Shown here piece by piece: positions 8,398-14,931 of a DNA stretch of 17,088 nt (positions are counted from its first letter, which is position 1; each line of letters starts with the position of its first letter). Position numbers and translations under genes: made by a program. Location of the stretch: positions 1 through 17,088 of the forward strand of contig DAOTIG010000068.1 of NCBI GenBank assembly GCA_035448065.1, read 5' to 3'. This stretch comes from Phosphoribacter sp035448065 (GTDB lineage Bacteria; Actinomycetota; Actinomycetes; Actinomycetales; Dermatophilaceae). The notes under the pieces are model-generated. The model was not told the DNA's origin, ran no database searches, and saw only the letters and a program-made list of their open reading frames with translations.

Positions 8398-8553
8398 ATC
8401 GCCGAGGCATACGTCCGCGCGCCCAACCTGCGCTCGGACGCCGATCCTCCCCTCGGGCCGGAGCCCGTGGATCGAGGTCCTCGGCTGACGTTGCGAGTCT
8501 GCGGGGGTGGCGCACGGCTGCTCAACGTGACCGGCTGTCGGAAAGCCGTCACT
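8398..8553. other. Gene-free stretch before the XRE promoter region
   Basis: This is the remainder of a roughly 300-base gap between the CHAD and XRE genes. I see no coding frame with plausible start and codon use, and no clear stem-loop. It contains one intergenic copy of the TATGCC core (as GGCATA, 8406-8411), the only copy in the window outside a predicted gene. Confidence 0.5.
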
Positions 8554-8635
8554 GTGAACGGGTAGCCTGGTGAACGCGACATGACCGTGTTCCACAGGCA
8601 GCCATCGTGAACATTCACAGCGGACAGGAGTGAAC
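8554..8635 (+). promoter_or_regulatory. Promoter and GTGAAC operator cluster of the XRE gene
   Basis: GTGAAC occurs at 8554-8559, 8570-8575, 8607-8612 and 8630-8635. The first two flank a TANNNT-type -10 box, TAGCCT (8563-8568). The third is half of a palindrome, GTGAA-CA-TTCAC (8607-8618). A variant in the other orientation (GTTCCAC, 8589-8595) lies between. The last copy overlaps the Shine-Dalgarno spacer. Four copies in about 80 bases next to a helix-turn-helix gene suggest autoregulation; this is inference. Confidence 0.5.
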
Positions 8636-9532
8636 GTGACGGCCGCATCCCGACGCCCAGAGGCGGCCCGGCGCTTTCCTACCCAGCTCCGTGGCGGCAT
8701 CCGGCGCTCCGGCCTCACCCTCGAGCAGCTTCAGCTCGCCCTTGCCGAGCGTGGCCATCGGATCGGACGCTCGACGCTCAGCTACTGGCAGAACGGTCAG
8801 CGCCTGCCCAGCGGAGCCGCCTCCAACGAGGTCGCCATCACGCACCTTGAGAGCGTCCTCGCCCTGCCGGCCGGCACCCTGGTCGACGCTCTCGCCGAGC
8901 CACGCTCACCGACCTCGGCCGAGCCGCTCGTCGGGTCGGACAGCGAGCGGATCGTGCGACTCTTCGAGCAGATCGGCTGCGTCGACCAGGCGACCGACCT
9001 CGACCTCTCGGCCCTCGTGTGCACCGGTGCCTACGGCCCGCGGGGTCAACTGGTGCGGATGGAGACCTTGCTCGCCGTCCGCGCGCGCACCGACATCGAT
9101 CGCTATCCCGTCCTGCATGCCGGTGAGCCCGGTGCCGACGCCCGCCTCATTGACGTCGAGATGCTCGCCGGCGGCCGCATCGGCCGGGTCCGCCGGGATC
9201 CCGAAAGCCCCCTCGTCGTCGCCGAGGTCATCCTCGATCAGACCTTGCGCCGAGGCGAGACCCACCTGCTCCGGTATGCCGTGCACGACGCCAACGAGGT
9301 CGCCAGTGACGGCTACTTCGGACTCGTCGACACACCGCGGACCTTCTTCGCTCTCGAGGTGCGCTTCCATCCCGGCTGCCTGCCCGTGCGTGTCGAGGAG
9401 TTCGAGCGGGCCTCGGACCGGGTGCCGGACCGGTTGCGCCGAGATCGGGCCCTCGGCATGGATCGGACGGTCACCGTGGTGCGCGACCGCGGCCGTCCTG
9501 GTCTGGTCGGACTGCGCTGGCACTACGCCTGA
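8636..9532 (+). CDS. XRE-type HTH regulator with uncharacterised C-terminal domain
   Basis: The N-terminal part (about 14-90) looks like an XRE/Cro helix-turn-helix: LTLEQLQLALAERGHRI, then STLSYWQNGQRLPS as the likely recognition region. The remaining 210 residues form an Asp/Arg/Val-rich soluble domain that I do not recognise. It includes a YGPRGQLVRMETLLAVRA stretch and the sequence DGYFGLVDTPRTFFALEVRF, and looks beta-rich. I choose GTG 8636 because AGGAG (8626-8630) lies five bases upstream; an in-frame GTG at 8630 would overlap the Shine-Dalgarno. The protein would be 298 residues. Repeated GTGAAC sites upstream suggest it binds its own promoter. The effector is unknown, and no membrane segment is seen. 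Confidence 0.75.
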   Translation: MTAASRRPEAARRFPTQLRGGIRRSGLTLEQLQLALAERGHRIGRSTLSYWQNGQRLPSGAASNEVAITHLESVLALPAGTLVDALAEPRSPTSAEPLVGSDSERIVRLFEQIGCVDQATDLDLSALVCTGAYGPRGQLVRMETLLAVRARTDIDRYPVLHAGEPGADARLIDVEMLAGGRIGRVRRDPESPLVVAEVILDQTLRRGETHLLRYAVHDANEVASDGYFGLVDTPRTFFALEVRFHPGCLPVRVEEFERASDRVPDRLRRDRALGMDRTVTVVRDRGRPGLVGLRWHYA

Positions 9533-9569
9533 GGAGCGAGACCAGGGAAGCCCGAACGGCGCGCCCGCC

Positions 9570-10184
9570 TCACTCCACCGTGAAGGTCGGCACGCCCGCG
9601 ACGCAGGTCAGCTTCACCTCGATGTCGTCCAGGCCGTCCGGGGCGCCGAACTTCACCTCAAGGCGGCCCTGCTCCCAGCGCGGCTGGTCGACCGACCAGC
9701 CCTCCGTCGGCACTGCCGACCGGAACTCCAGCCGACTGTCCGTGCACGCAGCGACGACCCGGCCGCCGGCCGTCGTGACGCCGCGCTCGACAGTCACCGG
9801 AGCCGGCTGCACCGGTGGGGGCGGAGGGGGAGGCGACGCGGGTGCGGTGGTGCGCGGGACCGGTGCAGTGCCGCGTGGTGTCGTCGGGACGACGCGGGTG
9901 GTGGCCGGCGGTGGTGGCGTCAAGGTGCCGACCGAGGTCGCGACGGCCGATGTCGAGGGCACGGTGCCGATGGCTGGACTCGTCGGGACGGCCACGGTGC
10001 CGAGGGTGGTGGACGTGGTCGGGGCGGTGGTGCGGGACGGCGCGGCCCCCGTCGAGCCGGCGGCAGAGAAGAGGTCGGCGGCCCGGCCGGCGCGGCCGAT
10101 GGCGAGCCAGGTGAGCGACCCGGCGCCGATGACGACCGCGAGCCACAGCGCGGCATACCGGATCAGTCGGGGAGTGCGGGACAT
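9570..10184 (-). CDS. Membrane-anchored Thr/Pro-rich protein, unknown function
   Basis: This 204-residue protein has one N-terminal hydrophobic segment (about 11-29) after the basic start MSRTPRLIR, so it is probably anchored with its C-terminus outside. A long Thr/Pro/Ser/Ala linker (about 44-132) with TTAPTTSTT and a run of seven prolines follows, typical of wall-spanning spacers. A small C-terminal domain (about 133-204) has Cys147 and Cys194, which could form a disulfide, and ends ...KLTCVAGVPTFTVE. I recognise no family. The ATG is preceded by a strong Shine-Dalgarno, GGAGGAGG on the minus strand, five or six bases upstream. It is divergent from the response regulator with about 65 bases between, so it may share control with or feed signals to that system. 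Confidence 0.75.
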   Translation of the reverse strand: MSRTPRLIRYAALWLAVVIGAGSLTWLAIGRAGRAADLFSAAGSTGAAPSRTTAPTTSTTLGTVAVPTSPAIGTVPSTSAVATSVGTLTPPPPATTRVVPTTPRGTAPVPRTTAPASPPPPPPPVQPAPVTVERGVTTAGGRVVAACTDSRLEFRSAVPTEGWSVDQPRWEQGRLEVKFGAPDGLDDIEVKLTCVAGVPTFTVE

Positions 10185-10249
10185 CCGGACCTCCTCCGCG
10201 TGGGCGGCTTGCCGGTCACGATCCGGCGGTTAGGCGTAGCGTACGGCGG
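10185..10249 (+). promoter_or_regulatory. Divergent promoter region; leaderless -10 for the response regulator
   Basis: TAGCGT (10237-10242) fits TANNNT and lies seven bases before the GTG at 10250, so the regulator's transcript is probably leaderless; no Shine-Dalgarno precedes that GTG. The same 65 bases hold the Shine-Dalgarno and presumably the promoter of the minus-strand gene. CCGG repeats 11 bases apart (10212, 10223) are present but too simple to call an operator. Confidence 0.45.
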
Positions 10250-10933
10250 GTGGCCAGCGTGCTCATCGTCGAGGACGACGCAGCGATCCGTTCGGCGCTG
10301 CTGCGCGCGCTCACGGCGGCGGGACACGCCGCGACAAGCGCCGCAACCGGGATGGGCGGCCTGCAGCTGGCCGTCGACGAGCCGGCCGACCTGGTCGTCC
10401 TCGACCTTGGCCTGCCGGACGTCGACGGGCTGCGGGTGCTGAGCATGCTGCGGGCGGTGAGCCGGGTGCCGGTCATCGTCGCCACCGCCCAGGACGACGA
10501 GCGGACCATCGTCGCGGCGCTCGACGCCGGGGCCGACGACTACCTCGTCAAGCCCTTCGGTGGCGAGCAGCTCGACGCCCGGATCCGGGCAGTCCTGCGC
10601 CGCGCCGGCCAGCCGCAGTCGGCCGGCCCGATCGAGGTCGGCGCACTCGTCGTCAACCCCACGACCCGCGAGGTCACCCTCGCGGGCTCGCCAATCGAGC
10701 TGTCCCGCAAGGAGTTCGACCTCCTGCACCTGCTCGCCCAACGCCCCGGCGAGGTCGTCAGCAAGCGCGAGATCCTCGCCGAGGTGTGGCGTCAGGCCTA
10801 CGGCGGTGGCGACCGCACCGTCGACGTCCACCTGTCCTGGCTGCGCCGCAAGCTCGGAGAGACGGCGGCCGAGCCGGTCTATCTGCACAGCGTGCGCGGC
10901 GTCGGTGTCCGGCTCGTCGCCCCGGAGGCGTGA
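10250..10933 (+). CDS. OmpR/PhoB-family response regulator
   Basis: The 227-residue protein has a receiver domain (about 3-115) with the acidic pair Glu8/Asp9/Asp10, the phospho-acceptor Asp52 in VVLDLGLPD, the conserved Thr79 and Lys101 in LVKPF. A winged-helix DNA-binding domain follows (about 128-225), with LSRKEFDLLHLLAQRPGEVVSK, the recognition-helix stretch GDRTVDVHLSWLRRKLGE and the terminal SVRGVGVRL hairpin. By family it is phosphorylated by its kinase and binds direct repeats spaced about 11 bp. The kinase gene starts immediately after its stop. The phased repeats at 12768-12844, about 1.8 kb downstream, are a candidate target. Confidence 0.95.
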   Translation: MASVLIVEDDAAIRSALLRALTAAGHAATSAATGMGGLQLAVDEPADLVVLDLGLPDVDGLRVLSMLRAVSRVPVIVATAQDDERTIVAALDAGADDYLVKPFGGEQLDARIRAVLRRAGQPQSAGPIEVGALVVNPTTREVTLAGSPIELSRKEFDLLHLLAQRPGEVVSKREILAEVWRQAYGGGDRTVDVHLSWLRRKLGETAAEPVYLHSVRGVGVRLVAPEA

Positions 10934-12235
10934 GTGCTCCGTCGCAGCATCGTCTGGCTGGCCGCCGCGCTGACCTCGGCGGTGGTCATCGCCTTCATCG
11001 TGCCACTCGCCCTGTTGATCCAGGTGTTCGCGGAGGACCGGTTGGCCGGCACGGCCCGGGACGCCGCGCTCAACCTCGCCACCGTGGTCTCGCTCAGCGA
11101 CCTGGCCTCGCTGCAGGACGCCCTCGACAGCGCCCACGCGAAGGCACCCACCGTCCATCTGTCGGTCACCGCGCCCGACGGCACGGTCATCGGCGAGCAG
11201 CACACCCCCGGCGAGGCGGCGCTCATCGCCCAGGCGCTGCACAACGGCCGCGCGGTCACCGAGCGCACCGCCGACGGATCGGACACCCTCGTGCCGGTCG
11301 CGCTGCCCACCGGCATCGCGGTCGTCCACGGCTCGGTCCGCTACGACTCCGCGCGCTCGGGCGTGTATGCCGCGTGGGGAGTCCTCGCCGTCCTCGGCCT
11401 CGCGCTCATCACCATGTCGGTGACCATCGCCGCCCGGGCTGGGCAGCGGATCGCGACGCCGGTGACCGACCTGGCCACGGTCGCCAACCGGCTGCGCTCG
11501 GGCGAGCTCGACGCTCGGGCGAAGACCGGCGGTCCGGTCGAGATCGCCGAGCTGGGGGCCGCGCTCAACCGCCTCGCTGAGCGGATCGGCGAGCTGTTGC
11601 GCCTCGAGCGCGAGGCGGCGGCCGACCTCGGTCACCGGCTCCGCACGCCGGTCACCGCGCTGCGGCTCGACGTCGACAGCGTCGACGACCCACGACTGCG
11701 GGCCCGGCTCGTGGGCCGGGTCGAGGAGCTGCAGCGGGCCATCGACGGCGTCGTGGCCGATGCCCGGCGCTCGACCAGGGATGCGATGGCCGGGCCCAGC
11801 GACCTGGCGGCCGTGGTCGCTGCGCGGCTCGCCCACTGGGGACCGCTCGCCGAGGACCAGGGGCGTGAGGTCGTGGCAGTGCTGCCTCGCGAGGCCGGCG
11901 GCGGCTCGGCCACGGTCGTCGTGCAGGTGGGGGAGCAGGACCTGGCCGACCTCGTGGACAACCTGCTCGACAACGTCTTCGCGCACACTCCTGAGGGCGC
12001 CGCTTTCACCGTGCGGCTCGATGTCGTCGGCCGGCTGGCCGCGCTCGCCGTCGACGACGCGGGGCCGGGCCTGGCCGGCCGGGAGATCGAGCGTGGGGTC
12101 AGCGGCGGTGGCGGCACCGGTCTCGGGCTGGACATCGTGCGCCGGATCGCGCAGACGGCCGGTGGCGAGGTCGAGCTCGCCACCGGCCGGTCCGGGGGTC
12201 TGCAGGTCACGGTCCGGCTGCCGGTCGTGGGCTGA
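10934..12235 (+). CDS. Sensor histidine kinase
   Basis: The 433-residue membrane kinase starts at the GTG directly abutting the regulator's stop. Transmembrane segment 1 (about 7-29) and segment 2 (about 145-167) enclose an extracytoplasmic sensor region of about 115 residues without cysteines or an obvious known fold. HAMP (about 168-222) follows, then the H-box ADLGHRLRTPVTALRLD with His234. The ATPase domain has an N-box (VDNLLDNVFAHTP, Asn343/Asn347), G1 (DDAGPG) and G2 (GGGGTGLGLDIV). The H-box reads GHRLRTP where most kinases have SHELRTP; the Glu after His is replaced by Arg, which may alter phosphatase or transfer behaviour. The stimulus cannot be read from the sequence. Confidence 0.94.
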   Translation: MLRRSIVWLAAALTSAVVIAFIVPLALLIQVFAEDRLAGTARDAALNLATVVSLSDLASLQDALDSAHAKAPTVHLSVTAPDGTVIGEQHTPGEAALIAQALHNGRAVTERTADGSDTLVPVALPTGIAVVHGSVRYDSARSGVYAAWGVLAVLGLALITMSVTIAARAGQRIATPVTDLATVANRLRSGELDARAKTGGPVEIAELGAALNRLAERIGELLRLEREAAADLGHRLRTPVTALRLDVDSVDDPRLRARLVGRVEELQRAIDGVVADARRSTRDAMAGPSDLAAVVAARLAHWGPLAEDQGREVVAVLPREAGGGSATVVVQVGEQDLADLVDNLLDNVFAHTPEGAAFTVRLDVVGRLAALAVDDAGPGLAGREIERGVSGGGGTGLGLDIVRRIAQTAGGEVELATGRSGGLQVTVRLPVVG

Positions 12236-12236
12236 C

Positions 12237-12264
12237 CTGAGCCGGCGACCCATCGTCGGCTCAG
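12237..12264. terminator. Bidirectional hairpin between kinase and minus-strand gene
   Basis: CTGAGCCGGCGA (12237-12248) pairs with TCGTCGGCTCAG (12253-12264) over 12 positions with one G-T pair and a CCCA loop. It lies one base after the kinase stop and contains the stop codon of the opposing gene, so it can end both transcripts. Confidence 0.75.
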
Positions 12265-12707
12265 TGGCCGTCGTGGTCCTCGCCGCCGTCCTCGTGGTCC
12301 TCGTGGTCCTCGTGCTCGCCCGTGTCGTCCTCGGTGTGTGTCGGCCGACTGGTGGTCGGCTTGGGCGTCGTCGGCCTCGGGTCCGTCGTCGCCGGGACCG
12401 GCGCGTGCGTCTCGACGGGCTCCGCCGTCTCGGTCCGTCGGTCGTCGTCGGCCTGGGCGGGGGCAGCCGGGACAGCTGCCGGGGCGGTCGTCATGGTGAC
12501 GGTCCGGCTCTCGTGGATGACGCACTCGTCGCCCTCGAGGACGGCCGGTGCGGTGCACGGTGCGTAGGTGGTCGTCACCGCAGGCCGGCTCTGGCCGACG
12601 GGTGCGGTGGACGGGGCTGCGGGGGTCATCGCGGCATACAGCGACACGGCGGCGGCGCCTCCGGCAGCGACGCCGAGAACCGTCGTCTTGACACCGATCC
12701 AGCTCAT
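12261..12707 (-). CDS. Membrane-anchored protein with His/Asp/Glu-rich tail
   Basis: From the ATG at 12707 the protein has 148 residues. An N-terminal hydrophobic segment (about 6-27, MSWIGVKTTVLGVAAGG...) would anchor it. A short region with Cys51 and Cys62 (YAPC...GDEC) may form a disulfide. A Thr/Pro/Ala linker runs from about 70 to 127, and the C-terminus (from about 126) is a strongly acidic, His-rich tail with three HED repeats, ending HDGH. Such tails bind divalent metals in many proteins; binding here is inference. A longer in-frame start at 12773 adds 22 residues without signal features and is less likely. No family is recognised. It is convergent with the kinase and divergent from the apbE operon, so it may belong to the same regulon. 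Confidence 0.72.
   Translation of the reverse strand: MSWIGVKTTVLGVAAGGAAAVSLYAAMTPAAPSTAPVGQSRPAVTTTYAPCTAPAVLEGDECVIHESRTVTMTTAPAAVPAAPAQADDDRRTETAEPVETHAPVPATTDPRPTTPKPTTSRPTHTEDDTGEHEDHEDHEDGGEDHDGH
12288..12314. repeat. Three tandem 9-bp repeats coding His-Glu-Asp
   Basis: GTCCTCGTG is repeated perfectly three times (12288, 12297, 12306). On the coding strand each copy is CAC GAG GAC, giving HED three times in the metal-binding-like tail of the minus-strand gene. Unit number could change by slippage without breaking the frame. Confidence 0.8.
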
Positions 12708-12767
12708 TGCGTGGGTCTCTCTCTGTCGACACGGGCTCCCCGAGCAGCTCGAGTGTGCGGCGCCAGA

Positions 12768-12844
12768 GGTCAACCCGACCTCGCGGGCAGGTCAACAGAA
12801 CCTCAAATCACCCTCGATCTCTTGAGGATTCCTTGACGTCCGGC
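12768..12844. promoter_or_regulatory. 11-bp phased repeat array, candidate response-regulator operator
   Basis: Units starting every 11 bases read GGTCAA (12768), CCTCGC (12779), GGTCAA (12790), CCTCAA (12801) and CCTCGA (12812). A second phased pair follows, TTGAGG (12822) and TTGACG (12833), also 11 apart. AGGTCAAC is perfectly repeated 22 bases apart (12767, 12789). CCTCAA (12801) and TTGAGG (12822) are inverted. This helical spacing is what OmpR/PhoB-type regulators bind. It lies between two divergent genes and beside such a regulator. TTGACG could also be the -35 of the downstream operon. Confidence 0.55.
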
Positions 12845-12882
12845 TGACACCGTCTTGTCCTGATGTCGCGCATCGTCGATGT

Positions 12883-13347
12883 ATGCGCTTTCTCACCCCC
12901 TCCGATCGCGACCGAGCCCGCCTCGCGGGCCGGGCGGTGTCCACCGTGGTCACCGCCGCCTCGGTCGCTGCGGTGGGTGGGGTCGCCGGTCTGGCCGCGC
13001 AGGCCACGGCCGCCGACCAGGCGGCCAAGCAGGCCGCGAAGCAGGCGGCGGCCCAGGCCGCTGCCGAGGCGCTCGCCGCCGTTCCGGTCGAGCGCCCCAC
13101 CCGCACGGTCGTCACCGAGACCGTGGTCACCGTCGCCGGCCAGCCGGCGACCCGCAGCTCAGGTGCCCGAGGCGCCGGCGGCGCACACCTCCCGCTCCCC
13201 CAAGCCCCGCGGCCGGCCCCGGCCCCGGCGCCCCGGGCACCTGCTGCAGCTCCCGCACCCGTCCCGGCACCGGCCGCGAAGCCGGCCCCGGCGCCTGCCC
13301 CGGCACCGAAGCCGGCCCCCGCGCCCCTCCCGGCCACCGGCTCGTGA
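12883..13347 (+). CDS. Anchored Ala/Pro-rich protein heading the apbE operon
   Basis: The 154-residue protein starts with a charged stretch (MRFLTPSDRDRAR) and one hydrophobic segment (about 17-39). An Ala/Gln/Lys helix (about 43-66, AAKQAAKQAAAQAAAEA) follows, then a short TVVTETVVTV strand region and a Pro/Ala/Lys tail of PAPAP repeats ending LPATGS. It has no cysteines. The tail looks like an extended wall-spanning spacer. LPATG resembles a sortase motif, but no hydrophobic segment or basic tail follows. I find no FMN-binding motif of the SGAT type, so it is not an evident ApbE substrate. Third-position GC supports this frame over the longer overlapping one. apbE starts 10 bases after its stop. 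Function unknown. Confidence 0.7.
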   Translation: MRFLTPSDRDRARLAGRAVSTVVTAASVAAVGGVAGLAAQATAADQAAKQAAKQAAAQAAAEALAAVPVERPTRTVVTETVVTVAGQPATRSSGARGAGGAHLPLPQAPRPAPAPAPRAPAAAPAPVPAPAAKPAPAPAPAPKPAPAPLPATGS

Positions 13348-13357
13348 GCCTGGGCGG

Positions 13358-14386
13358 GTGACCGTGTCCGCCCAACCCCGCCCGGCCTCGAGCGATGCTC
13401 GGCTGGACGACGCAGCCAATGCGGCATCCTGGTCGGCCCTCGGCACCTACGTCGAGCTCCGGATCGCCGACCCGCTGGCCGTCCCCGAGACCGCAGCCCC
13501 TCAGCCGGGTCTGCTGGCCGCGGCCGTCGAGCTGGCGAGCTCGGTGCTCGACGAGGTCGACGCGACGTGCAGTCGCTTCCGCCCCGACTCCGACCTCATG
13601 CGCGCCAATCGTGCTGCGGGACAATGGGTCGGGATCTCCCCGGTGCTCGCCGGAGCGCTGCGAGCCGCGCTGTGGGCGGCCCGCACGACCGGCGGGCTGG
13701 TCGACCCGTGCCTCGGCGAGCTGCTCGTCGCCGCCGGCTACGACCGCACCTTCACGATGCTCTCCAGCCTCGACTCGCGGCCGGCGGCCGTGCCGACGGT
13801 GCCGGACCCCGACGCCTGGCGCCGAATCGAGCTCATCGAGGATGCCGTGCGGGTGCCGGTGGGTGCCGCGCTCGACCTCGGCGCCGTCGGCAAGGGCTAT
13901 GCCGCCGACCTCGTCGCGCTCACGGTTCGCGAGCAGCTCGGCTGCGCCGTCGTCGTCAGCGTCGGGGGTGACGTGCGCGCCGCAACGGGCCTCGACCACG
14001 AGGGTCCGGCCTGGCCGGTCGACATCGCCGTCGACCGGGTCGCGCTGCAGGACCCCGCTCAGGTATGCCGCGTGCCCCTGACCTCGGGCGCGCTCACCAC
14101 CTCGTCGATCACCGCCCGCCGCTGGGTGCGCGGCGGGCGGGCCTGGCATCACGTCATCGACCCGCGCACCGGCGCCCCGACCGACGGCCGGTGGCGCGCC
14201 GCCACGGCATACGACCTGTCGGCGGCCGCCGCGAACTCGATCTCGACGGCCGCGCTCGTGCTGGGCGACCAGGCCTGGGACTGGCTCGTCGAGCGTGACC
14301 ACGCGGCCCGGCTCGTCGGCCCCGGCCGCGAGGTGCTCACCACGCCGGCCTGGGATGACTGGCTCGAGCAGGAGCGGGCCCGGTGA
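13358..14386 (+). CDS. apbE: FAD:protein FMN transferase
   Basis: The 342-residue ApbE-family protein would transfer FMN from FAD to a Thr/Ser of a target flavoprotein in an Mg2+-dependent reaction. Motifs seen: CSRFRPDSDL with MRANRAAG, DLGAVGKGYAAD (from Asp173, Lys179), VVSVGGDVRA, HHVIDPRTGAPT (from His264) and NSISTAALVLG. In the last, the position often held by the metal-binding Asp (as in DALST) is Ser or Asn, a variation to note. The N-terminus has no lipobox or hydrophobic signal, although many ApbE proteins are extracytoplasmic, so it may work in the cytoplasm. GTG 13358 is the first in-frame start after the upstream stop; GTG 13364 is possible. It overlaps the next gene in GTGA. 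No FMN-binding-domain partner is encoded in the window. Confidence 0.92.
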   Translation: MTVSAQPRPASSDARLDDAANAASWSALGTYVELRIADPLAVPETAAPQPGLLAAAVELASSVLDEVDATCSRFRPDSDLMRANRAAGQWVGISPVLAGALRAALWAARTTGGLVDPCLGELLVAAGYDRTFTMLSSLDSRPAAVPTVPDPDAWRRIELIEDAVRVPVGAALDLGAVGKGYAADLVALTVREQLGCAVVVSVGGDVRAATGLDHEGPAWPVDIAVDRVALQDPAQVCRVPLTSGALTTSSITARRWVRGGRAWHHVIDPRTGAPTDGRWRAATAYDLSAAAANSISTAALVLGDQAWDWLVERDHAARLVGPGREVLTTPAWDDWLEQERAR

Positions 14387-14931
14387 CCGGCCCCGCGCTC
14401 TGGTATCTCAACCGCGGCACCGGCGTCGTGCTGCTCGTGCTCTACACCGCGACCGTGCTGCTCGGGGTGCTCGCCCGCTCGGGCTCCGGCCCGGGGCCTC
14501 GCTGGTGGCCGCGCTTCGCGACCCAGGGCCTGCACCGGTCGCTCACCCTGCTGTCCACCCTGCTGCTCGCCGCCCACGTGACGAGCGCGGTCCTCGACGA
14601 CTACGTCGACATCGACTGGCGTGACGCGATCCTGCCGGTCGGTGGCAGCTACCGCCCGCTCTATCTCGGCGCCGGCGCGCTGGCCCTCGACCTGCTCCTC
14701 GTGATCGTGGTGACCTCGTTGCTGCGCAAGCGGATTCCCGATCGGGCCTGGCGCTGGCTGCACCTGCTCGCCTATCCGAGCTGGCTTGCGTCGGTCGTGC
14801 ACACCATCGGGATCGCGACCGACATCCGTGCTCCCTGGCTGGTCTGGTCCCTCGTCGGCTGTGTCGGAATGGTCGTCTTCGCGGCCGTGCTGCGCTTCCA
14901 CCGCCGCGGCGAGGCGGTGCCCAGCCGGTGA
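14383..14931 (+). CDS. Ferric-reductase-like transmembrane cytochrome b
   Basis: The 182-residue integral membrane protein has about five hydrophobic segments (about 13-31, 52-71, 92-112, 127-146, 150-170). Two His pairs spaced 14 and 13 residues apart, His51/His65 and His127/His140, are in the arrangement by which FRD-type (NOX, ferric reductase, MsrQ-like) proteins hold two b hemes across the membrane. There is no NAD- or flavin-binding domain, so electrons must come from partner proteins; the NuoF-like protein and ferredoxin encoded next are the obvious candidates. GTG starts inside the apbE stop (GTGA) and the stop overlaps the next GTG, so translation is coupled on both sides. Confidence 0.85.
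   Translation: MTGPALWYLNRGTGVVLLVLYTATVLLGVLARSGSGPGPRWWPRFATQGLHRSLTLLSTLLLAAHVTSAVLDDYVDIDWRDAILPVGGSYRPLYLGAGALALDLLLVIVVTSLLRKRIPDRAWRWLHLLAYPSWLASVVHTIGIATDIRAPWLVWSLVGCVGMVVFAAVLRFHRRGEAVPSR

Noticed and set aside
7393..8718. Antisense open frame of 441 codons across the CHAD gene and the gap after it
   Set aside because: It covers a gene with conserved CHAD histidine motifs and a strong hairpin. The product shows no domain and looks like a shadow.
9533..9569. Terminator between the convergent XRE gene and the 9570 gene
   Set aside because: Only a 3-bp GGG/CCC stem is visible in the 37-base gap, too weak to call.
10163..12253. Very long antisense open frame (about 696 codons) opposite the two-component genes
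   Set aside because: The plus-strand frames have clear receiver, HTH, HAMP and kinase motifs. The antisense frame is the usual GC-rich shadow with no recognisable domain.
13170..13340. Repeated CCGGCCCCGGC/GCACC units as a CRISPR-like or minisatellite array
   Set aside because: Units are irregular and simply encode Pro-Ala-Pro repeats. There are no equal-length repeats with unique spacers.
13330..13347. LPATG at the C-terminus as a sortase sorting signal
   Set aside because: A sorting signal needs a hydrophobic stretch and basic tail after LPxTG. Here one Ser and the stop follow, and readthrough gives no hydrophobic segment. In a Pro/Ala/Leu-rich tail the motif can arise by chance.
12883..13347. 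Alternative that the first operon gene encodes the FMN-binding substrate of ApbE
   Set aside because: The only similar stretch is RSSGARGAG, which lacks the acceptor Thr/Ser after SGA and the surrounding FMN-binding fold. STGAAPS in the 9570-10184 protein fails for the same reason.
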